From Arthrobacter crystallopoietes (GTDB lineage Bacteria > Actinomycetota > Actinomycetes > Actinomycetales > Micrococcaceae), in NCBI RefSeq assembly GCF_002849715.1, contig NZ_CP018863.1, forward strand, positions 2,232,001-2,296,000: a DNA stretch of 64,000 nt. The letters are read 5' to 3'. The notes under the pieces are model-generated. The model was not told the origin of the DNA, ran no database searches, and was given only the letters and a program-made list of their open reading frames with translations. A program made the position numbers and the translations under genes. Shown one piece after another: positions 16,753 through 24,523 of this stretch. Each line of letters begins with the position of its first letter. The stretch's first letter is position 1.

Positions 16753-17130
16753 CTACCTGCTGCTGCGTCCCGGCGCCGGGAGATCGCCCCACCAACCGAG
16801 CCCGGCCCTGTCGTAGTGCAGCCGGGCGGCGGCGGTGCCCAGTGGTTCTGCGACATCGAAGTCGGCGATGAACTGTGCGGCCTCGACCGGGTCCTCGCCC
16901 TGCATGGATGCACGTCGACGGACGAGCCCGACATCCGGTCCCCACGGCCAGCTGTAGGTGATGGCGAAGGCGTCCGGTGTCGACCATGCGTCGTGCACTT
17001 CGACGTCCTCCCATTGGGTCGGGCCTCCGTCGCGCAGGCGCTCAAGGCAGGCTAGCAGCGCTTCGTCCATCCACGACCTGTCGTGGCGGGCTCGCAGCTC
17101 GGCAATGAGGCGGGCAAGGCGGGGCACCAT
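16753..17130 (-). CDS. Hypothetical protein, 125 aa
   Basis: A cytoplasmic 125-residue protein with consistent GC-rich third positions. It has an amphipathic start (RLARLIAELRARHDRSWMDE), a tryptophan-containing centre (AFAITYSWPWGPDVG) and a C-terminal GLGWWGDLPAPGR. No known domain is recognised. The ATG at 17130 has only a weak CGAGG site. It sits alone between two gene-poor stretches of the element. Confidence 0.5.
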   Translation of the reverse strand: MVPRLARLIAELRARHDRSWMDEALLACLERLRDGGPTQWEDVEVHDAWSTPDAFAITYSWPWGPDVGLVRRRASMQGEDPVEAAQFIADFDVAEPLGTAAARLHYDRAGLGWWGDLPAPGRSSR

Positions 17131-17710
17131 GCCTCGATGGTAGCTGCCCCAAGTCCCTTGCTAGGGATCGGATCGCTTCGTTTCCTAGGGAACTTGGCCG
17201 TGGACCGCCGCACTGGTGGCTGGTGATGGCGCCGGTGGTTCTCGGTCATCCGTGCAGTCCGGTGACCTCAAGGCTCCGGCGCTGAGGTTGGCTCGGTCAA
17301 TGGGCGGGCGCCACGCGGCGGGCAGAGCGGATACGGCCTGCCACCCGTGGCAATTCGGTCCGTTTCATCTCGTCCTCTCTATGTGAATCCACGTTAGCTG
17401 TGCGCCGGTTTGACTGGCAGGGCCGCTGCCTCTTCGGGCCCGTCGTGAGGCGCCGCCGCCCATGCCGGGGAACCAGTATCAGCGGCCCAGCGCGTCCATC
17501 TCCGCCACGCGCTGGGAATAAGACCAAGCCGGCGAAGCGAGGGTACGGTCATTTATGGGACTGAACTGATAGGCCGTTTCAGCCATAAGGAGGGGACAGG
17601 CGCCGGGATGGTCCCCGATCGGGGTACTGAACCAGCTTTTCCTGAAATGACATAGATGGCCGGGCGGAACATCTCGCTCCGCCCGGCCCCTCAAGTAGAC
17701 AGCGTGACGC
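17131..17710. other. Gene-poor stretch with a tiny candidate ORF
   Basis: A 23-codon minus-strand frame at 17297-17368 (MKRTELPRVAGRIRSARR...) has GAGAGG before its ATG and may be a truncated gene. An imperfect inverted repeat (CCAAGTCCC with GGGAACTTGG) lies at about 17149-17196. Nothing else is supported. Confidence 0.3.
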
Positions 17711-17996
17711 CTATGCCGCCCGGTTGGCCTCAATGATGGCCGCCTTGGCGTTCTCCGCTTCCCAACGGACTGGCTGCTGTCGATGGCCGCTTCAGCACGC
17801 GCATCGTGCCCTGTGGGGCCAAGGTGCATGTCTAGGAAACACCTCGGGGCGGTGCCGCCGGTGAAGGTTTCCAGCTCGAAGTCCAACTGCTCCAGCTCGC
17901 TCAGCAGGTCGTACTTCCCTTGCAGGCAGGCGGCCGTCGCAAGACCGTGCGTTCGCGCCTGATGGTCACGATCTCCGTGATGAGGGTCCCGCCGCA
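17711..17996 (-). pseudogene. Frameshifted hypothetical gene
   Basis: Coding-like pieces appear in different minus-strand frames: CGGTLITEIVTIRRERTV, then CLQGKYDLLSELEQLDFELE and TFTGGTAPRCFLDMH, then AENAKAAIIEANRAA ending at a TAG (17711-17713). The pieces read in order as one helical protein if two frameshifts are repaired. A continuous open frame across the region mixes these with arginine-rich nonsense and is not taken as a gene. Function is unknown. Confidence 0.45.
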
Positions 17997-18457
17997 TTAG
18001 TCCGGGCCATTGATTGCAATGTCGTACCTCGCGACATCGTCGTCGTCCTGCATGGGGGAGGGCCACGAGTCGTCTGCATCGTAGGTTGCCGCGAGCTCCG
18101 CTGCGGGGAGGGAGTCGCGCCACGTCAGGTCCTCGGTCAGGGGCACGAACGCGTAGGCGACGGGATGGAAGTTGGCTGCCTTCGGGCAGAAGTCGTTCAA
18201 CTCGTCGCGTGACATCCGGGCGGCTGTTGAAGAGTGCGCCGGTCACAGCGTTGCCCACTCCGGCGAAGTCCTGCGGGTCGCGGGCAAGCGTCTCTGCTAC
18301 ACGGTCGAGGTACTTCATGACCGCCTCTGCTTCGCGGTTCCGGTCGGCGATGGTGCGTTGGACCTGCGGATCGTTGCTGCTGCGGATGTGGACGCCGTCT
18401 TCACAATGCTCCTTCTGCATTGTCGACGGTGGTGGCGGGTACGTTCAGATTTTCCAT
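17997..18457 (-). pseudogene. Frameshifted hypothetical gene
   Basis: AAGGAG precedes ATG 18457, which opens as MENLNVPATTVDNAEGAL and stops. An overlapping frame from 18420 continues with NDPQVQRTIADRNREAEAVM and DRVAETLARDPQDFAGVGNA. Near 18210 coding-type sequence switches to a third frame (MSRDELNDFCPKAANFHPVA ... DDDDVARYDIAINGPD) ending at TAA 17997. The most economical reading is one protein of about 150 residues broken by two frameshifts. Sequencing errors could produce the same picture. No domain is recognised. Confidence 0.45.
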
Positions 18458-18548
18458 GGTGATTCTCCTTGAATCGTGATGGACGGAGGTCCCCGCCGCA
18501 CGTCGACGATGTCTGTGACGGCAGGGACCGGGATGAAAATCCCGTGGG

Positions 18549-18674
18549 TCAGTCGGCGAAGTGCCGGGCGATAAGTTTTAGGTCACGGACTATGTCCGGC
18601 GTGATGATGCAGGCGTGTCTTGTGCCCGTTGCGCGGCCGGAACCGAAAGGGCTTAGGTCTGCTGGCTCGGACAT
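18549..18674 (-). CDS. Small ORF, 41 aa, unknown function
   Basis: The frame from ATG 18674 to TGA at 18549 encodes MSEPADLSPFGSGRATGTRH followed by ACIITPDIVRDLKLIARHFAD. The second half reads like a real amphipathic helix. The ribosome site is weak (AAAAG). It lies just upstream of, and on the same strand as, the broken genes at 17997-18457, and is divergent from the integrase. It is too short for family assignment. An excisionase-like role is conceivable but unsupported. Confidence 0.35.
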   Translation of the reverse strand: MSEPADLSPFGSGRATGTRHACIITPDIVRDLKLIARHFAD

Positions 18675-18803
18675 CTTTTATCGGCGCGGATTTGTAGGAA
18701 GATTGTTATTCTCCTCACGTTTTGTGAGTTATGGCCACAGGTGTGCGTCTTAGACTGGTGCCCTCATCACCTACATCACTGAAAGACATGGGGGGTCGTC
18801 GTC

Positions 18804-20141
18804 GTGACAAAAACGCGTCGAACAAAGGGGCTGGGATCGATCAGTCAGGCAGCCAAGGGCGGATGGAAAGGCGCCGTCAGCATCGACGGAAAGCGGAAGT
18901 ACTTCTACGGCAAGACCAAGAAAGAGGCCGAAGCCAAGCGCAAGCATCTGCTGGCACACCCTGAAGAGGTGCGGGCGAAGCGGGCCGCTGCAAACAGAAA
19001 TGGCGTAAGCGCCGACGCCGCGAAGGGTGGCTTCACCGTGTCGGCCATCGCCGAAGCGTGGCTGGAGTACAAGCGGAACGCCCTCAAAAAGCCCCACCGC
19101 CCCAAAACTGCTGGGGGATACCGCGACCACCTGCGGCTGCATGTGAACGACGCGACGATCGGCATCGGTGGACGAGATGCCCGCACCTTGGTCAGCGACG
19201 ATGTGCGGATGTTCATTGATAGCCTGCTGAGGGCCAAGAGCCTGACACCCAATACGGTCAGGGGCGTCCACTCCCTGCTGCGCATGAGCTTTGAGCACGC
19301 CGTTTCCCAAGGCAAGGTGGATGCCAACCCAGTTTCCCTAGCCGATCGTCCCGACCCGGAGACCAAACGCATCCGCGAGCTCACCGAGGCTGAGGTAAAG
19401 GTCATCGTGAATCACCTGCGCGACGCTTCGGCGGGAGACCGGGCGCGCTGGTGGATCGCCATTTACATGGGCCTCCGTCCCGGTGAAGCCATTGCCATCG
19501 AGGAGTCCGCCATCGACTGGGACAAGAAGACCCTCCACGTCTACCAGCAGCTCCAGCAGGACAGCGTGTCAGGCAGGCTGGTCCTCGGGCCGACCAAGTC
19601 AGACACCTCCGACCGTCTCCTGACGATGCCGGACTTCATCGTCAATGCGCTGCATGAGCGGATGGCTGAGCGCGACGGTCAGCGGCAGGCCCGGCTCGAT
19701 GCGGGCAAGGAGTGGCAGCGGTGGCAGGACGCCTCCGGTCGTGAGCCAAACTTTGTCTTTACGCAGGCCAACGGGCAGCCCATCCGTCCCCGGCTCGATA
19801 CTACGCGCTGGAAGCAATTACTGGTCGGCGCGGGACTGTACACGCTGCATCCAAGCAAACTGGACAGGAACGGCGCCGCGGTCAAGGTGCCCCGTTCGAT
19901 ACCGAGGTATGCTTGCCGACACTACGCCGCCACTTGGATGCTCGGAAAGAAAATCGAGATGCAATTCGTCTCCCGGTACCTTGGCCATGCGGACGTGGGG
20001 CTGACCATGCGCACCTACGCCGCCAAGAGTCTGCCCGGCATGGAAACGCTCGGGCAGCGGATAGGCAAGGCCTTCGCCGTCCAGCACGCGACAGGGGTTG
20101 AGTGGGACGAGGAGCTCGGGGAGGAGGTCCACATCTGGTAA
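18804..20141 (+). CDS. Tyrosine site-specific integrase of the element
   Basis: A 445-residue phage-type integrase. An N-terminal arm-binding region (GWKGAVSIDGKRKYFYGKTKKEA) precedes a SAM-like core-binding domain (about 78-180) and the catalytic domain. Catalytic residues visible are R225 in GLRPGEA, K265 in GPTKSDTSD, R372 in YACRHYAAT, H395 in YLGHADV and nucleophile Y405 in RTYA. The usual HxxR box has tyrosine (Y369) in place of its histidine. It starts with GTG after a G-rich stretch and ends 131 bases before attR, so it is the likely recombinase for the tRNA-Thr site. Confidence 0.93.
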   Translation: MTKTRRTKGLGSISQAAKGGWKGAVSIDGKRKYFYGKTKKEAEAKRKHLLAHPEEVRAKRAAANRNGVSADAAKGGFTVSAIAEAWLEYKRNALKKPHRPKTAGGYRDHLRLHVNDATIGIGGRDARTLVSDDVRMFIDSLLRAKSLTPNTVRGVHSLLRMSFEHAVSQGKVDANPVSLADRPDPETKRIRELTEAEVKVIVNHLRDASAGDRARWWIAIYMGLRPGEAIAIEESAIDWDKKTLHVYQQLQQDSVSGRLVLGPTKSDTSDRLLTMPDFIVNALHERMAERDGQRQARLDAGKEWQRWQDASGREPNFVFTQANGQPIRPRLDTTRWKQLLVGAGLYTLHPSKLDRNGAAVKVPRSIPRYACRHYAATWMLGKKIEMQFVSRYLGHADVGLTMRTYAAKSLPGMETLGQRIGKAFAVQHATGVEWDEELGEEVHIW

Positions 20142-20272
20142 GGATGTCTCCCTCTAAGTTCCCTCTATATCGACCCCACAAATGACCCTTGAGGGAGTAA
20201 ATCGGCTCCTGTACCTCCTTCAAATCCGCGGAAACACAGGATATTGACAAGAATCGCGCACGTAAGCGTCTA

Positions 20273-20316
20273 TCTTGTAAACAGGGGGTCGCCGGTTCGA
20301 ATCCGGCAGGGGGCTC
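20273..20316 (+). repeat. attR core: 44-bp tRNA-Thr 3' end repeat
   Basis: Identical to 7604-7647. It contains the anticodon loop, variable region, T-arm and 3' acceptor strand but no D-arm or 5' acceptor strand. It is therefore a tRNA remnant and not a gene. It marks the original chromosomal 3' end of tRNA-Thr. Confidence 0.95.
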
Positions 20317-20325
20317 CACCGCGAG

Positions 20326-20368
20326 AGGCTTCGGTTCCTGAACGTTAGGGACTGGAGCCTTTTCGTTT
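20326..20368 (+). terminator. Original tRNA-Thr terminator, displaced by integration
   Basis: AGGCTTCGGTTCC pairs with GGGACTGGAGCCT (13 pairs including wobbles) followed by TTTCGTTTT. It starts ten bases after the attR repeat, the position a tRNA terminator would have had before integration. Confidence 0.7.
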
Positions 20369-20514
20369 TGGCGGGTCCCGCTAACGCGGACGCCCTGATG
20401 GTCGCCGCATGCGGCCCGGCCGGTGGACGGCGACTTTCCCCAAAGCTCATCGAGGGGAAGAATGAAACGATGACGGACGCGCAGGTTCATGCGATACCGG
20501 GGGAGGGCTGACCG

Positions 20515-20994
20515 GTGAAACCTGTGCCGGTCGGAGTCATTCTGGTTATCGGCGGGACAGTCATCGGCGCCCTCGTCGGCGCAATCTACGGGTTCGTGCC
20601 TACAACATTATTTGCGTTCGCCAATTCGCCGACAATTGGCCGCGCCGGTGGCGTCGATATGGGGCAGTTTGCCTTGATTCTCGGTGCCGTTGCTGGAGCA
20701 TTCATGGGGATCACGGCCAGCGTCGCATCGATTACGGCTCTTCTCATCACCGGGCGCTGGTTGCAGGGCAGGCGGTGGATCAGGGCGGCCGTTGCCGGAG
20801 CCGGGGCAGTGCTGGGTGCAGCTTTCGCGTTCATCGTGGTGATGACGGTGCTGGGCGGCGGGGCGCCAGCCTGGGCGGACCTGCCCTCGGCTGCACCGGT
20901 CTTCCTCTCGACGGCAATTTTGGCGACCGTGGCCGTGCGGCTCGTGGACCAAATATCGGGAGCAAAACCGGACACGCCGGAGCCTCATCCTTGA
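20515..20994 (+). CDS. Hypothetical multi-span membrane protein
   Basis: A 159-residue GTG-start protein with four predicted membrane segments: about 6-30 (VGVILVIGGTVIGALVGAIY), 52-78 (FALILGAVAGAFMGITASVA), 88-112 (AGAVLGAAFAFIVVMTVLGG) and 124-143. The glycine- and alanine-rich helices and the short charged tail are unremarkable. No family motif is recognised. It is the first chromosomal gene after the element. Confidence 0.6.
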   Translation: MKPVPVGVILVIGGTVIGALVGAIYGFVPTTLFAFANSPTIGRAGGVDMGQFALILGAVAGAFMGITASVASITALLITGRWLQGRRWIRAAVAGAGAVLGAAFAFIVVMTVLGGGAPAWADLPSAAPVFLSTAILATVAVRLVDQISGAKPDTPEPHP

Positions 20995-21068
20995 CCAGAG
21001 AATGAAAAATGGTTAAAGGATTCCAAAAAACGTTCCATCACGGGAAGTAAGCATCTAAGCTTCTACTT

Positions 21069-22349
21069 GTGCAAAAAACTGTTAAACCATTCATTGCCTT
21101 GGCTGTGCTGCTGATGATGCTCCTGTCGGGCATGGGGCCTGCGTCCGCGGTGACCCGGACGGCCAGCGACCCCTTCGTCAAAGAGGTGCTGCGCCTGATC
21201 AACGAGGAACGGGCCGGCCACGGACTGTCGCCGGTGGTCTGGAACCAGAGCGTCGGCAACGTCTCCCAGCAATGGGCGGAAGAGCAGAACAACCGGATCA
21301 ACAGGGACACATACAGTCTCTCGACGATCCACCGTCCCGGGTACGGAAGCCAGCAGATCCCCGACGGTTACGACTGGTACACGGAAATCATCGGCATCAA
21401 CAACAACGCCCAGCAGATTGTGGACTGGTGGATGAACTCTCCTGTGCACAAGGCAGGCATGTTGAGCCCAAGCGCCACGGACATCGGCATCGGCTACATG
21501 AAGACGACCAAGTCCGGCTGGTACGGCATGTACGTCGTCGTCGCCAATATCGCGGGCTATCCCGACACACGCGCGGAACTGCCGCCGCATCCTGGTATCG
21601 ACATGGCGTCCTTCAAGGACGGAGACATTGCCGCCGTCGATTCCGCCGGAAACCTGTTCGCCTATCCCACCGCCTTTGGCGGCGACCTGTGGAAGCGCAG
21701 CTATATCGGCTCCGGGTTCACGGGGGCGCTTGAAGTTGAAGTTGCCGACTGGAACGCAGACGGCATCCAGGACATCGTTGCCAGGTGGAGCTCAGGGAAG
21801 CTGACCGTGCATTACGGGCTGGCACGAGGAGGTCTGGCAGCTGCCCGTACCGTGGGCAGTTCCGGCTGGGCCAACTACGACATTACCGTGACCGATTGGA
21901 AGCAGGGCGACCTGTATCCGGCTATCGTCGCCAAGAACCAGTCGAACGGCAGGCTCTATTACTACAACAATCCATACGGTGAACGGCACGGTTCCCGCAC
22001 TCTCATCGGTGCCTCGGGATGGGCGAACCTGGAAATTTTCACCCTCGACTTCGACTACGACGGCAGGATGGACCTGATCGCCAAGACACCGCATGGCCAG
22101 CTGAAGCTGTACCGCACCAATGGCAACGCAAGGTTCGTTTCCGAATACCGCAGGATCATCGGCGCGTCCGGCTGGAACACCATGCACCATTTGTCATCCA
22201 TCAACAATCACTTGGGAAATGGCAGGCCGGGCATTCTGGCGCGGGACAAGTACGGGAACCTGCATCATTACCCGGTCTCGCCGAACCTGGTCAACCGGCG
22301 CAGCACCATCGGCCAAGGCGGCTGGGACACACTCATGCTCGGCAGCTAG
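21069..22349 (+). CDS. Secreted CAP-domain protein with FG-GAP/VCBS-like repeats
   Basis: A 426-residue exported protein. The signal peptide is residues 1-27 (hydrophobic core ALAVLLMMLLSGMG, cleavage after PASA). Residues 35-170 form a CAP/SCP domain, with LRLINEERAGHGLSPVVW, YTEIIGINNNAQQIVDWWMN and SPVHKAGMLSPSATDIGIGY. The second half has four or five repeats with a D-x-N-x-D-G-x-x-D pattern (ADWNADGIQDIVAR, LDFDYDGRMDLIAK) and recurring IGASGWAN, i.e. beta-propeller-like blades. It probably acts on or outside the cell wall. The GTG start has no strong ribosome site. Confidence 0.85.
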   Translation: MQKTVKPFIALAVLLMMLLSGMGPASAVTRTASDPFVKEVLRLINEERAGHGLSPVVWNQSVGNVSQQWAEEQNNRINRDTYSLSTIHRPGYGSQQIPDGYDWYTEIIGINNNAQQIVDWWMNSPVHKAGMLSPSATDIGIGYMKTTKSGWYGMYVVVANIAGYPDTRAELPPHPGIDMASFKDGDIAAVDSAGNLFAYPTAFGGDLWKRSYIGSGFTGALEVEVADWNADGIQDIVARWSSGKLTVHYGLARGGLAAARTVGSSGWANYDITVTDWKQGDLYPAIVAKNQSNGRLYYYNNPYGERHGSRTLIGASGWANLEIFTLDFDYDGRMDLIAKTPHGQLKLYRTNGNARFVSEYRRIIGASGWNTMHHLSSINNHLGNGRPGILARDKYGNLHHYPVSPNLVNRRSTIGQGGWDTLMLGS

Positions 22350-22440
22350 CAGCGGGCCTGCTCCGTCCAGCTTTCGCGGTTTCGCCCAGCGTCTCGGCAG
22401 GTCCGGCTTATAGTGGCGGAAAGAGCCAAGGAGGCGGATT

Positions 22441-22617
22441 GTGAGCGAAGACAAACCGGAACTGGATCCGGAGATTGACCAGCGAGAAGACGGCGTCGTT
22501 ATTGAACCCGGGTCGGAGATCGATGAGGACCTGCAGGACACGGTGCCCCCGGTATCCGGGGGAACTAGCGACGGAACGTCAGACGGCGGTGCCCGCAGCG
22601 CTGAGCCGCCGGCATAA
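22441..22617 (+). CDS. Small acidic hypothetical protein, 58 aa
   Basis: GTG 22441 lies seven bases after AAGGAGG, a very strong ribosome site. The peptide is highly acidic and low in complexity (MSEDKPELDPEIDQREDGVV at the start, then SGGTSDGTSDGG). It is likely disordered and cytoplasmic. No family is recognised. It is convergent with the 22636 gene, with only 18 bases between them. Confidence 0.55.
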   Translation: MSEDKPELDPEIDQREDGVVIEPGSEIDEDLQDTVPPVSGGTSDGTSDGGARSAEPPA

Positions 22618-22635
22618 GGCCAGGCGCCCGTCCGG

Positions 22636-22965
22636 TCAGGAAGCCTTGGCGATGGACGGGTAATGGCTCCAGTTGCCATGGTCCACTTCGAGGACCCTGC
22701 CGTGCTCGCCGTAGAGGACGTTGACCGATTCCCCGAAGTACTCGCAGTCTTCATCCGGGCAGGTGTCCGAGAGGTCTCCGGCGTAGTCGTTGGCGAACCG
22801 CTGCTCCCATTCGTCTACTTTGCCCATGGCCCAGGGGTTGCCCTCATCCGCCAGGGCTTCAAGCTCTTCGATGCTGTAACGCCGGCCCCGCTGAGGATGC
22901 CGGGCGGCTGCCGTGTCGACGCCGCGTTGCAGTGATCCGGTGCTGGGTGTGTTCTTCGTGGTCAT
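22636..22965 (-). CDS. Hypothetical protein, 109 aa
   Basis: A soluble acidic protein. It contains YSIEELEALADEGNPWAMGK and a TCPDEDCEYFGESVN segment with two cysteines five residues apart, then EVDHGNWSHYPSIAKAS. GGGAG precedes the ATG. It is probably a real small cytoplasmic protein. The function is not recognised. Confidence 0.6.
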   Translation of the reverse strand: MTTKNTPSTGSLQRGVDTAAARHPQRGRRYSIEELEALADEGNPWAMGKVDEWEQRFANDYAGDLSDTCPDEDCEYFGESVNVLYGEHGRVLEVDHGNWSHYPSIAKAS

Positions 22966-23034
22966 GCTCCCAATTTACGTCCCGCTACTGACAGTATTTG
23001 TTCCCTGCGTCGGCGCGTCCGGTATCAGGGACGC

Positions 23035-23535
23035 TCAGGGCGAGTGTCCGGCTTCCAGGTCCAGCACCTGGGAGAAGTGCAGGGGCTCCATTCCCGGATC
23101 AGCTTCTACCTGGGAAGGAGCCAGCAGGAAGCCCACATGGTCGCCCAGATCAAACCGGTCCAGAACGTCCGCGATCATTCGGCGGGGGCAGTCCGTCAGG
23201 ACCGGGACGCCGCCCGGTCCCGGGCGCCAATTGCAGGAGGCGAACTTGTCCACCTCGTCGCCGGTATTTTCCCCGAACAGGGCCGCGAGCTCCCGTTGGC
23301 CGGAGCCGGGGACGTGAACGCCGAGCACGGTGGCGTACTCCGCCACACGGTAGGTGTGGTTCTGCTTTGACAGGCACACGATGAACCTGACGGGGCTGAT
23401 GCTGCACTGGGTGGCAAATCCGACCAGGCAGCCGGACAATGACGTATCGCCGCCTTCGGCCGAAGCCGCCGTGACAATGTACATCGGATAATCGAGCCCG
23501 GCGACAAAAGCATCCGTGTCCACTTCAGTACTCAT
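23035..23535 (-). CDS. Flavin reductase-like (FMN-binding) protein
   Basis: A 166-residue split-barrel flavoprotein of the flavin-reductase-like group. Typical motifs are YPMYIVTAAS, SLSGCLVGFATQCSISPVRF (the flavin-phosphate loop) and TYRVAEYATVLGVHV. GGGAGAG precedes the ATG. It may supply reduced flavin or act as a small flavin-dependent reductase. A luciferase-like monooxygenase lies about 2.2 kb away, but pairing is unproven. The length is normal for the family. Confidence 0.85.
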   Translation of the reverse strand: MSTEVDTDAFVAGLDYPMYIVTAASAEGGDTSLSGCLVGFATQCSISPVRFIVCLSKQNHTYRVAEYATVLGVHVPGSGQRELAALFGENTGDEVDKFASCNWRPGPGGVPVLTDCPRRMIADVLDRFDLGDHVGFLLAPSQVEADPGMEPLHFSQVLDLEAGHSP

Positions 23536-23613
23536 GCACTCTCCCGCCGCTCGTCATGCCAAATACCGGTGTCCGGACCTTTCGTTTCCATCCTACGGGC
23601 GTGCCGTGCCGGT

Positions 23614-24321
23614 CTAGGAGCCGTCTTCGACGTGGGACAGCACGGGTTCTTCAGCGCCGCTGCCACGGAGGAAGAACGCGCCGACGGCGCCTGCCAAGGT
23701 GGCGAAAACGGCCACCGAATAGACGGCAAGCAGCACTTCCAGCAGCCGCGGGAAGCCATCCGCGGCAGTCAGCTCGCTGCCGGTAATGGTCGACATGGCG
23801 GCTTCATGCAGGGCATCGCCATAACGCTCATAGGAGCCGGAGACATAGAGCAACTGGCTGGAGACCATGATCACCATGGCCGTGACTGCGGCCAGCCAAC
23901 CGATCCGGCTCGAAAGCAGCCTGCCGGCCGAACGTCCGCCGCGGATACCGGCCGAGAGCACACTGCCGAATCTGGCCAAACGTGCCGCCCGGAATACCCG
24001 GAGCGCCTGCAACGCACGGAAAAAGCGCAGGAAGGGCACCAGCAGGAAAATGATCTGCCACCAGTTGCGCTTCCAGAACCGGCGCTGGAATCTGGCTATA
24101 TAGGCGCGCAGCAGGAATTCCGCGACGAAGATGCCCCAGAACAGCCAGCCAAGAACCGCCAGGAACGTCAGCAGCCCGGGCTGGGTGGCCAGCATCTGGC
24201 CGAGGACGACGAACACAAACAGCAGGCCCAGGACGCCCATCGGCCGGTCGAGCCGGGCAGCCAGTGACTCGGCGCGGTCCAGACGTGCCGCTGTTTCCAG
24301 ATCGTCGCGTGGCTGCGCCAT
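23614..24321 (-). CDS. Voltage-gated-channel-like membrane protein with altered filter
   Basis: A 235-residue ion-channel-type protein. The helices match S1-S6 topology: VLGLLFVFVVLGQML, LLTFLAVLGWLFWGIFVAEF, IIFLLVPFLRFF, an arginine-rich S4 (RALQALRVFRAARLARFG), S5 (WLAAVTAMVIMVSSQLLYV) and S6 (LLAVYSVAVFATLAGAVGAF). The pore loop reads AAMSTITGSELTAADGF where potassium channels have TVGYG, so potassium selectivity is doubtful. The ATG at 24321 follows GGAGG five bases upstream and is preferred to an in-frame start at 24360. Confidence 0.75.
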   Translation of the reverse strand: MAQPRDDLETAARLDRAESLAARLDRPMGVLGLLFVFVVLGQMLATQPGLLTFLAVLGWLFWGIFVAEFLLRAYIARFQRRFWKRNWWQIIFLLVPFLRFFRALQALRVFRAARLARFGSVLSAGIRGGRSAGRLLSSRIGWLAAVTAMVIMVSSQLLYVSGSYERYGDALHEAAMSTITGSELTAADGFPRLLEVLLAVYSVAVFATLAGAVGAFFLRGSGAEEPVLSHVEDGS

Positions 24322-24523
24322 GTACCCTCCAGCTCGTCCGTGCTGTGAAGGCCCGCTCATCTACCGGACCATTCCCTGCCAACGCTAGCGACTGGACAGG
24401 GCCTCGGCCAGCCGCTGAATCCAGGTCCTGCCACGGCGCGGGCCGGTTTTGCCCATTCTCCGTTTGGGCCTTGACGCCATCACGACGACGGCGTTGGCTG
24501 GTGACAGTGCGAAGGAGACAACG

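Larger units (their letters stand above)
7604..20316. mobile_element. tRNA-Thr-integrated element (AICE/IME-like), about 12.7 kb
   Basis: A perfect 44-bp direct repeat of the tRNA-Thr 3' end bounds the segment (7604-7647 and 20273-20316). It encodes a tyrosine integrase next to the right repeat, a RepSA-type replication initiator, a serine resolvase, an ArsR-type regulator, a GIY-YIG protein, unknown genes and broken genes. The gene content fits an actinomycete integrative element. The FtsK-like transfer protein of conjugative AICEs is not visible, so it is either mobilisable or immobile. Coding density is much lower than in the flanks, suggesting decay. Confidence 0.9.
20142..20514. other. 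Right end of the element and former tRNA downstream region
   Basis: Holds arm-type motifs (TCTCCCTCTA at 20147-20156, GTTCCCTCTA at 20158-20167 and, inverted, TTGAGGGAGTA at 20189-20199), the right 44-bp repeat, and the displaced terminator at 20326-20368. No protein gene is supported. Confidence 0.5.

Noticed and set aside
16622..16816. Short frame beginning MFAALNVAPDFETLNVLAAL
   Set aside because: The first 35 residues look plausible, but the frame overlaps the 16753-17130 gene and no family or ribosome site supports it.
16706..17196. Similar GATCG...CCTAGG...TTGG sequences at about 16706 and 17170 flanking the 125-aa gene
   Set aside because: The match is imperfect with shifted gaps and no transposase lies between them, so an insertion sequence is not supported.
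17479..18420. Single 313-codon minus-strand open frame
   Set aside because: It crosses three coding-like pieces belonging to different frames and fills the gaps with arginine-rich nonsense. It was split into two frameshifted genes instead.
20273..20316. Second tRNA-Thr gene at the right repeat
   Set aside because: It lacks the D-arm and 5' acceptor strand, so it is only the att-site remnant.
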